Source: a virus
Length of the DNA stretch: 24,965 nt
IMG/VR virus record: IMGVR_UViG_3300025669_000845
Coordinates: 1 to 24,965 of that record
Direction: 5' to 3' (one strand)
Below, one piece after another: positions 20,047 through 24,965 of the stretch. The first letter of the stretch is position 1. Each line of letters opens with the position of its first letter. Under the pieces are notes generated by a model, which did not search any database, was not told the origin of the DNA, and saw only the letters and a list, made by a program, of their open reading frames with translations. Made by a program: the position numbers and the translations under genes.

Positions 20047-20277
20047 ATGCCGTCAACAAGCTTTTCGTTTAATGAGGAATTGAAGATTAGGACAGAGAAA
20101 TGCCTGAAAGGGAATCAATCGCTGTCACAATTCGCCGCTGTTGCAATGGAAGAGAAAGTTTCGAGAATGGAGACACGGGATAAGCGGTCACGCCGTCAAT
20201 TACTGATGTCAGATTTCAGGCGGTTAATGGAAGTGATTGCCGATAACAAAGATGAGTTTCGTGAGGCTATTCGATGA
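20047..20277 (+). CDS. Ribbon-helix-helix-like DNA-binding protein
   Basis: A 76-residue protein. A short beta strand (TSFSFNEEL) is followed by two helices (IRTEKCLKG and LSQFAAVAMEEKVSRMETR), the plan of Arc/CopG-type regulators, then a Lys/Arg-rich linker and a C-terminal helix. It probably acts as a dimeric repressor, possibly of its own promoter. The overlap with the next gene is ATGA. Confidence 0.6.
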   Translation: MPSTSFSFNEELKIRTEKCLKGNQSLSQFAAVAMEEKVSRMETRDKRSRRQLLMSDFRRLMEVIADNKDEFREAIR

Positions 20278-20522
20278 CCTGCCCCAAATGCGGAGGCACT
20301 CGCTCAACGTGCTACGTCTGCCACGGCTCAGCAATAACGGCTGATCAGATGCGGTATTACACCCAGGGTATCGACATCAGGAACTGGCGCACGTCGAACA
20401 ACTACAACATCCCTGATGTATCGAACCTGTTGAACATCTCGACCAAGGCGATATTTGACGCAGAGAATGGTGTCGGTGAGAATGATTATGTAGTGAAGGC
20501 GATAAGGAGGGCGTGTGAATGA
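20274..20522 (+). CDS. Small zinc-finger protein with HTH-like C-terminus
   Basis: An 82-residue protein. The N-terminus is a DnaJ-type double knuckle, CPKCGG and CYVCHG. The C-terminal part (VSNLLNISTKAIFDAENG) resembles a Cro/C1-like helix-turn-helix that recognises DNA. A small phage regulator is likely but unproven. Coupled at both ends by 4-nt overlaps. Confidence 0.6.
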   Translation: MTCPKCGGTRSTCYVCHGSAITADQMRYYTQGIDIRNWRTSNNYNIPDVSNLLNISTKAIFDAENGVGENDYVVKAIRRACE

Positions 20523-21136
20523 AAATCCTCATAGCCTGTGAAGAGAGTCAAGTCGTTTGTGCTGCATTCCGCAAGCTGGGGCATGATGCTTTTAGTTGCG
20601 ATATTCAAGAGTGCAGTGGTGGGCATCCTGAATGGCACATTGAGGGCGATGCGCTAAATGAAGCTTATAGCGGAAAGTATGAAATGATGATAGGTCACCC
20701 ACCATGCACCTACATATCCTATGCCGGGACAAGACACTGGAATAATCCAGGCAGGCTTGCGCTAAGGCTTGAGGCTTTGCAATTCTTTGCAGACCTATGG
20801 AATGCCCCAATAGACAAGATATGCCTTGAGAATCCCAAAGGGTGCGCTTCCCCCACGATTGCCAAGTATAGCCAATCAATTCAGCCTTATTATTTTGGAG
20901 ACAGCGAGATGAAAACAACATGGCTATGGATCAAAAACCTTCCACTACTTATTCATTCTGAAACGGAGGATCTGTTCTTTGAGAAAACTCATGTTGCTAA
21001 ACCAGAGCCGCATAGCATCTTATCATCTGGCAAGAAGACATATTTTTGTGATGGCAAAACGAGAAGTGCCAAGGTCAGAAGCAAAACCTTTCAAGGCATA
21101 GCTGATGCAATGGCTGATCAATGGGGGAGTCTATGA
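20519..21136 (+). CDS. Cytosine-C5 methyltransferase-like protein
   Basis: A 205-residue protein resembling the catalytic half of C5 methyltransferases. The N-terminal ILIACEESQVVCAAF with CDIQECSGGHPEWHI binds AdoMet in the family, the motif IV-like HPPCTYIS holds the candidate catalytic Cys, and LENPKGC follows. The family is frequent in phages and usually annotated as DNA cytosine methyltransferase. It is shorter than full enzymes and lacks an obvious target-recognition domain, so activity is uncertain. Confidence 0.75.
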   Translation: MKILIACEESQVVCAAFRKLGHDAFSCDIQECSGGHPEWHIEGDALNEAYSGKYEMMIGHPPCTYISYAGTRHWNNPGRLALRLEALQFFADLWNAPIDKICLENPKGCASPTIAKYSQSIQPYYFGDSEMKTTWLWIKNLPLLIHSETEDLFFEKTHVAKPEPHSILSSGKKTYFCDGKTRSAKVRSKTFQGIADAMADQWGSL

Positions 21137-21447
21137 AACGTGATCTTGACATCCTCGAAATAATGGACATGGCGACACCGTGCCAATGTGCCGTGTGTGG
21201 TAAGCAACTGACATGGTTCCCTGAGAAAGGCTACTATGGCGATCATGCCCATCTACTGAACAACACACGACCCCACCGGATATATTACGGTGAGGCGCTC
21301 ATATCATCGCCACACAACGGCTTGAAGGTCTGCTCTGACAACAACAACAAATGCAACAATCAGATCGGCATTAACCGTGGATCTCGCCCCCTGCTCGCTG
21401 ATGATATCGCTGTGAGGATTCGCAGGCTGGACGCTGACGATGAGTGA
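21133..21447 (+). CDS. Zinc-binding HNH-like protein, unknown
   Basis: A 104-residue protein from an ATG overlapping the upstream stop, with GGGGGAG before it. CQCAVCG, then GDHAH, SSPHNGLKVC and KCNNQIG have the C-C/D-H/H-N/C-C layout of a zinc-stabilised HNH fold, as in recombination nucleases of the NinG kind, but spacing and catalytic residues are not canonical. The next gene is also a nuclease, which fits a recombination role. Confidence 0.5.
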   Translation: MKRDLDILEIMDMATPCQCAVCGKQLTWFPEKGYYGDHAHLLNNTRPHRIYYGEALISSPHNGLKVCSDNNNKCNNQIGINRGSRPLLADDIAVRIRRLDADDE

Positions 21448-21739
21448 AGCTGAACTTCAAGCACAGTGCAACGCCTACCTCCGAACGATAGGCGCTCACT
21501 TTATCCACATCGAAGCTGGTCGTGGTCGTGGTAATCGCTATATCCATGTCGGTGGTGTTCCAGATATTTTAATATATTACCGTGGAAAGCACGTCCTGGT
21601 TGAACTGAAAACACCAAGAGGAACACTGCATGATATCCAGGTAAAAGAGTTTCCAAAGTTTGAAGCACAGGGCTTTCCGGTATTCATTGTTCGTTCATTG
21701 GGTGAATTTACTTTACTTATCAACCGATTATTTACTTGA
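21440..21739 (+). CDS. VRR-NUC domain nuclease
   Basis: A 99-residue stand-alone VRR-NUC protein of the PD-(D/E)xK superfamily. GGVPDILIYY holds the first acidic residue and LVELKTPRG the E-x-K pair; the N-terminal SEAELQAQCNAYLR is the usual opening helix. Phage versions are thought to act on branched DNA. The segment around TTGACA of the next promoter lies in its last codons. Confidence 0.88.
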   Translation: MSEAELQAQCNAYLRTIGAHFIHIEAGRGRGNRYIHVGGVPDILIYYRGKHVLVELKTPRGTLHDIQVKEFPKFEAQGFPVFIVRSLGEFTLLINRLFT

Positions 21740-21764
21740 CATACTACCTTGCATAGTTTAATAT
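21736..21764 (+). promoter_or_regulatory. Promoter of the last rightward genes
   Basis: TTGACA (21736-21741), 17-bp spacer, TAATAT (21759-21764). Same form as the two divergent early promoters. It drives the four genes from 21782 to 22867. Confidence 0.82.
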
Positions 21765-21781
21765 AAGCATAGGAGAGTGAT

Positions 21782-22024
21782 ATGCTAAAACTTAAATCAA
21801 AGAAAATCAATGCTGTGGTCGTCGATACCGAGACTATGGGCAAGGATGCAAAGACTATCAGGGTAATAGATAACAGCTTTACCCAGCTTCAGGTTGCCCA
21901 GTTGATGAACACTGCTCAGGGCGTTTACGGTCGGCTTGAGCTTGGCACTATCAAGTGGAACCAGGCGTATGTCGATTCCTTCAACAAGGCCATCAAGTTT
22001 CTTGCCGAGGCCCGTGATGCCTAA
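21782..22024 (+). CDS. Small phage protein, unknown
   Basis: An 80-residue protein with GGAGAG before the ATG, directly after a strong promoter. Begins with a basic beta stretch (LKLKSKKINAVVVDTETMG), then helices. No family recognised. It overlaps the next gene by 8 nt. Confidence 0.62.
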   Translation: MLKLKSKKINAVVVDTETMGKDAKTIRVIDNSFTQLQVAQLMNTAQGVYGRLELGTIKWNQAYVDSFNKAIKFLAEARDA

Positions 22025-22310
22025 ACCTGACTATACCGGCTTGCTGGTAGCTGGCGAGAAAGCCATGAGGGAAAAGCTGTATGCTGATGCACACGGTCGA
22101 GGTTACGAGGATGTGCCGCTTTACTATGCCTTTCATAGCATGCTTGAGGAAGTCGATAAGGTAAAGGCTGAGTTTCGCAAGCGTGGTCAGATAGATAGCC
22201 CAGTAAGGTCTAATTTTACTGAGATGCGTAAAGAGTTTGCAGACACTTGTATTTTCGCATTTATGGGAATATTGGAATGTGATCGTCAGATAGAGAAAGG
22301 GAGATCATGA
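22017..22310 (+). CDS. MazG-like nucleotide pyrophosphohydrolase (tentative)
   Basis: A 97-residue helical protein. The start at 22017 lies within the end of the preceding gene; a longer frame to 21936 is unneeded. LEEVDKVKAE, followed about 26 residues later by EFADTCIFAFMG, recalls the E-E-x-x-E ... E-x-x-D metal motifs of all-alpha NTP pyrophosphatases that clean nucleotide pools. The first motif is imperfect, so this is a hypothesis. Confidence 0.45.
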   Translation: MPKPDYTGLLVAGEKAMREKLYADAHGRGYEDVPLYYAFHSMLEEVDKVKAEFRKRGQIDSPVRSNFTEMRKEFADTCIFAFMGILECDRQIEKGRS

Positions 22311-22651
22311 TGGAATGGTGGCACTGGTTATTGATAGCGGTGGTTTTATGGGATGGTGCTTATGTGCCATGTCACGTATTGAGAGCGATATGGAGGATCA
22401 GCGTGATGGCAAGCATTGATATGGCAGAATGGCGAACGGCTGTTGTCATAATCGCATCTGCTTTCATTGTGGTGGCGCTGATACTTGCCGGTGATAAGTC
22501 ACGATCCAACGCCGATGCTAAGAATAGAGTCGGGCCTATCCTGAGGCTTATTGTAGGCCTTGTTGCTGGTATCGGTATTATTGGTCTGATGCAGTGGTTG
22601 GGCTACGAGTTTACAGGGATGTCGTTTGACTTCTTTATGGGGGAGAAATAA
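22307..22651 (+). CDS. Small membrane protein, about three TM segments
   Basis: A 114-residue protein with hydrophobic segments near residues 5-15 (short), 45-62 and 80-98. The rest is charged and short. It could be a superinfection-exclusion or membrane accessory protein; no family is recognised. Coupled to the preceding gene by ATGA. Confidence 0.65.
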   Translation: MMEWWHWLLIAVVLWDGAYVPCHVLRAIWRISVMASIDMAEWRTAVVIIASAFIVVALILAGDKSRSNADAKNRVGPILRLIVGLVAGIGIIGLMQWLGYEFTGMSFDFFMGEK

Positions 22652-22867
22652 ATGGATTATAAAATAGAGAAAGGAATTCCGTTGCCAGTTTCCCAGCGCT
22701 GTAAATGGGCAGCTACGATTTCAGATATGGAAATAGGTGATTCAATATTGCTGAGCCTAAAAGATGCCGTAACATTTGCCGGTGCTGTTTACAGAATTAA
22801 CCCTGGGTTTAACATTACCAGGAGAAAGCAGCCAGACGGTAATACTCGGATATGGGCTATCAAGTAA
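22652..22867 (+). CDS. Small phage protein, end of the rightward arm
   Basis: A 71-residue beta-rich protein. KWAATISDMEIGDSILLSLK and FNITRRKQPDGNTRIWAIK resemble a small conserved phage family whose role I do not know. It begins right after the upstream TAA. Its own TAA abuts the stop of the holin gene on the other strand, inside the palindrome AAGTAATTACTT (22862-22873). Confidence 0.65.
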   Translation: MDYKIEKGIPLPVSQRCKWAATISDMEIGDSILLSLKDAVTFAGAVYRINPGFNITRRKQPDGNTRIWAIK

Positions 22868-23275
22868 TTACTTTTGATTCCACTTTGTCGCGACCTTTTC
22901 AGCTGATCTTCCCACTACATACCCGCCAATTCCGATCTTGAGTACACCCCATATTTCGGGTGACAGTGCAATCGGGAATATACCAAACTGATTAACCAGG
23001 ATTATCGCCACAAATATCAGCATGGTAATTGGTCGCCAGGATCTTTGAAGCCATGAATCACCCTGGGCCTCGGCGATTATTACCCCGGCCTGGGCCTGCT
23101 TAACCTTGCTTTCGATTTCAAGCACTTTGGATTCCAGCTCTGCCTGCTTATCTGGGCTTAACTCAGCACCCTTGATTGCTGTCCTGAGATCCACCGCAAG
23201 CGAGCCGGCGCCTTCCATAGCACCCTTGATTGTATCGCCTGATGGTGTGAATAGTTTCGCTAACTTTTCAAACAT
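22868..23275 (-). CDS. Holin of the 3TM superfamily
   Basis: A 135-residue protein. An amphipathic, coiled-coil-like N-terminal half is followed by SWLQRSWRPITMLIFVAIIL, the hallmark of the Holin_3TMs family, then a second hydrophobic segment and LKIGIGGYVVGRSAEKV at the end. Holins form lesions in the inner membrane that release the cell-wall hydrolase. It is last of the leftward late genes, with a 2-nt gap from a small TM protein upstream. Confidence 0.88.
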   Translation of the reverse strand: MFEKLAKLFTPSGDTIKGAMEGAGSLAVDLRTAIKGAELSPDKQAELESKVLEIESKVKQAQAGVIIAEAQGDSWLQRSWRPITMLIFVAIILVNQFGIFPIALSPEIWGVLKIGIGGYVVGRSAEKVATKWNQK

Positions 23276-23277
23276 GA

Positions 23278-23454
23278 CTACGCCGTGTCAGCTTTTATCT
23301 TGCCAATTGCGGTTGCAATAGTACCGATTACGTTCAACACGATACCGACAATATCATTGATATAACTGGCATCTTTACCGCCAAACCACAGCAACGCGCT
23401 ACCTGCTGCTATTCCTACTACTCCACCAATTACCATCCATTGTTTCTTGTCCAT
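23278..23454 (-). CDS. Small membrane protein in the lysis cluster
   Basis: A 58-residue protein from an ATG with TAGGAG upstream. Two hydrophobic stretches, WMVIGGVVGIAAGSALLWFG and INDIVGIVLNVIGTIATAIG, suggest a two-TM hairpin. Lying between the peptidase and the holin, it may be a second holin, an antiholin or a spanin-like helper. No family recognised. Confidence 0.65.
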   Translation of the reverse strand: MDKKQWMVIGGVVGIAAGSALLWFGGKDASYINDIVGIVLNVIGTIATAIGKIKADTA

Positions 23455-23463
23455 GATTTTCTC

Positions 23464-23922
23464 CTATGCTTCAAATAAAACGTGTATATAATTACCATAT
23501 CCCGAGTCAAACCCCTTGGCGATAACTTCACCCTGGGCCGATCGGTTCCAAAATATATCATAATATGCGTCTGTGATATGCCGGTTCTCAGGAACAACAT
23601 CGAATGCAAGGTGTAGTTTTTTTTCTGATCGCAGGTATAAAGGATCCGCATAGCCGGTTGTAATCAACAGCTCAGTACCGAACAGATCTGCATCGATGAA
23701 CCAAGCAAGCTGCCGAGGCGCTGACATCACAACACCTGATTCGATATCGCGCTGATGATAGACATGCTGAATCTTGCCGTGGATGCAATCGATGTGCAGA
23801 TGATTGCCGTGAGATGCACCAGTATCGCCCATGCAACCCACGAGATCGCCGGTACTGATAGTCTCGCCGATCCCGATTACAGGGATTGTTTCAAGGTGTG
23901 CATATCTGACGGTGTACTTCAA
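23464..23922 (-). CDS. M23 metallopeptidase with swapped half-domains (probable endolysin)
   Basis: A 152-residue zinc peptidase expected to cut peptidoglycan cross-bridges. Counted from the TTG at 23922: YAHL (His9), GDLVGCMGDTGASHG at 25-39 and HLH (His41, His43) make up what is normally the C-terminal half of an M23 domain. LLITTGY at 85-91, HLAFD (His104, Asp108), AQGEVIAKGFDSGYGNYIHV at 129-148 are what is normally the N-terminal half. Order is reversed, all ligands kept. The TTG overlaps the upstream TGA and has GAGGG before it; an ATG at 24003 would add 27 residues read across the upstream TM gene. It sits in the lysis cluster. Confidence 0.82.
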   Translation of the reverse strand: MKYTVRYAHLETIPVIGIGETISTGDLVGCMGDTGASHGNHLHIDCIHGKIQHVYHQRDIESGVVMSAPRQLAWFIDADLFGTELLITTGYADPLYLRSEKKLHLAFDVVPENRHITDAYYDIFWNRSAQGEVIAKGFDSGYGNYIHVLFEA

Positions 23923-24218
23923 ACGGGAATCCCTCGCATATATGACAAGCCCATTAAGATGAGAACCGCAATTGATACGCCGATGCTGACAACCACGCCC
24001 CAATTTGTACGGCCTTTAATCAGCGTGTCAAGTTTTTCCTCAATGCGGATAACCCTGGTCTGTAGCCCTTCCTGTCCGTTGCCTTTCAGGATGTGTTCGA
24101 TGTCCACTATTCTGCTTTCCTCTGAGCACTTGAATGTCCCGTCTCGTCGTTCGCTCCCGTCATAAACTGAACTGTCCATCTTCATTCCTTTGAAGTATTT
24201 TGATTCATATTTCGGCAT
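23919..24218 (-). CDS. Coiled-coil plus single-TM protein (XhlA-like)
   Basis: A 99-residue protein. A charged N-terminus, a helical stretch with heptad character (LQTRVIRIEEKLDTLIKG) and one C-terminal TM segment (VVVSIGVSIAVLILMGLSYM) give the XhlA/haemolysin-helper plan often found beside phage holins and endolysins. AAAGGA precedes the ATG. It lies between the tail-fibre-like gene and the peptidase. Confidence 0.65.
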   Translation of the reverse strand: MPKYESKYFKGMKMDSSVYDGSERRDGTFKCSEESRIVDIEHILKGNGQEGLQTRVIRIEEKLDTLIKGRTNWGVVVSIGVSIAVLILMGLSYMRGIPV

Positions 24219-24235
24219 TTTAAATCCTTTATAAT

Positions 24236-24965
24236 TTACCCTGTCAATGATCTTCCATAAGGAAATGATAGAGAGAAGCCGAACCGGTAGACTCTCAACT
24301 CATCATTAAACGTATCAAAATAAGCAATATCTGTTCCGTTCAGTGACCCAAGTGCAGGGAATCCAACTGAGGTCAATCCCGTTTGCCCTGCATCGGTTGT
24401 TTGTGCCCATGATGAACCATCAAATCTATAGATTCTCAATTGATCATTAGTCGCATCAATAAAAGCAATGTCCGTCTCATTTAATGCTGTAATTGATGGA
24501 TAAGTTATTGTACCAAGATTTAGATCACTCCCGACTTGTGCCCAGTCTGTGCCATCAAATCTATAAGTTCTTAAATCTGCATTGGTCTCGTCTATAAAAG
24601 CAATATCAGTTTCGTTTAATGCTGTAATTGAAGGATTATTAACACTTGATATATTAAGGTCATTTCCTAATTGTGAAAATGTAGTACCCCCAAATCTATA
24701 AGTTCTGAGGTCATCATTAGCATCGTCAATATACGCAATGTCCGTACCATTTAATGCTGTGATTGAGGGATCTACAGCACTGGTAACTGACGTATCACTC
24801 CCGACTTGTGCCCAGTCTGTGCCATCAAATCTATATACCCTAAGAACGTCACTATTCCCATCAACCCACGCGATATCTGTAGAATTCAACCCTGTCACAT
24901 CAGGAGTGGCACCTGTTGTTGTAAGCCTATTTCCAACAATTGCCCATGAAGTACCATCAAACCGA
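24236..24965 (-). CDS. Repeat protein, probable tail fibre or host-recognition protein (partial)
   Basis: The reading frame is open to the window end, so only the C-terminal 242 or so residues are seen. They consist of five tandem repeats of about 45 residues, each with the pattern ITALN-x-TDIA-x-ID, then LR-x-YRFDGT-x-W-x-QVG. Three successive units match a 135-bp DNA period exactly; the outermost visible interval is 132 bp. The length and beta-rich sequence suggest beta-propeller blades. The place between structural genes (outside) and the lysis cluster fits a tail-tip or fibre protein. It ends with a short unique FGFSLSFPYGRSLTG. Confidence 0.65.
   Translation of the reverse strand, partial: RFDGTSWAIVGNRLTTTGATPDVTGLNSTDIAWVDGNSDVLRVYRFDGTDWAQVGSDTSVTSAVDPSITALNGTDIAYIDDANDDLRTYRFGGTTFSQLGNDLNISSVNNPSITALNETDIAFIDETNADLRTYRFDGTDWAQVGSDLNLGTITYPSITALNETDIAFIDATNDQLRIYRFDGSSWAQTTDAGQTGLTSVGFPALGSLNGTDIAYFDTFNDELRVYRFGFSLSFPYGRSLTG
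24414..24965. repeat. 135-bp tandem coding repeats
   Basis: The unit start CAAA-TCTAT recurs at 24421, 24556, 24691 and 24826, exactly 135 bp apart, and a related CAAACC at 24958 comes after 132 bp. The units are similar but not identical, and some blocks (for example CCCAGTCTGTGCCATCAAAT) are perfect between non-adjacent units, a sign of recombination or conversion among them. Confidence 0.85.

Noticed and set aside
23464-24003. Frameshift or sequencing error as the reason the M23 N-terminal half is missing upstream
   Set aside because: The upstream DNA encodes a credible coiled-coil/TM protein in another frame, and the missing half is present, intact, at the C-terminus of the same gene.

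Overview
The window is a piece of a double-stranded DNA tailed-phage or prophage genome. It carries terminase, holin, cell-wall hydrolase and tail-fibre-like genes, plus a phage recombination/replication arm. No integrase, capsid or portal gene is inside the window. The host is not certain. The best hint is the solute-binding protein, whose signal peptide is followed directly by an S-A-G-Q-P-E-S stretch with no lipobox cysteine. I associate that style with spirochaete binding proteins (Sphaerochaeta/Treponema-like), so a spirochaete host is a weak inference.

Layout. Minus strand, 1-6762: a tightly coupled operon that reads, in transcription order, solute-binding protein, two sugar ABC permeases, a CMP-nonulosonate (sialic-acid type) synthetase, a DUF115/Maf-like protein, a HAD phosphatase, small terminase and large terminase (cut by the window start). 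A complete sugar importer minus its ATPase therefore sits at the head of the packaging operon. It is driven by a clear promoter and a terminator-bearing leader. Upstream lies a 216-bp non-coding block with a GG dinucleotide about every 5 nt. Minus strand, 6992-11259: two conserved phage proteins behind a second attenuator-like leader, then a string of small accessory genes, a tRNA with anticodon CAU and a four-codon minigene.

A divergent promoter region at 11283-11386 separates this from the plus-strand early arm, 11411-22867. That arm holds Erf-type annealing protein, Gam-like protein, a Com-like zinc ribbon coupled to a Mom-like DNA-modification protein, KilA-N protein, an amino-methyltransferase, an HTH protein, a DnaD-like replication protein, a DnaC-like loader, duplicated DUF551 and Cys-rich genes, an SSB-like protein, a ribbon-helix-helix-like protein, a cytosine-methyltransferase-like protein, a VRR-NUC nuclease and a MazG-like protein. 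The last part, 22868-24965 (minus), is the end of the late region: repeat-rich tail-fibre-like protein, coiled-coil/TM protein, M23 peptidase, a small TM protein and a 3TM holin. If the genome is circular or circularly permuted, late transcription leaves the window at position 1 and re-enters at 24965.

Most notable: (1) three leader RNAs at 6633-6727, 8250-8361 and 15917-16020 with one shared design, a hairpin whose loop is complementary to an exposed segment inside a following intrinsic terminator, with different sequences in each copy; (2) a phage-borne carbohydrate ABC importer and CMP-sugar/Maf-like pair fused to the terminase operon; (3) an M23 peptidase whose two half-domains are in swapped order (apparent circular permutation) with all metal ligands kept; (4) a Com-Mom-like pair outside Mu; (5) a KilA-N/methyltransferase cassette bracketed by 29-bp perfect direct repeats; (6) the GG-every-5-nt block.
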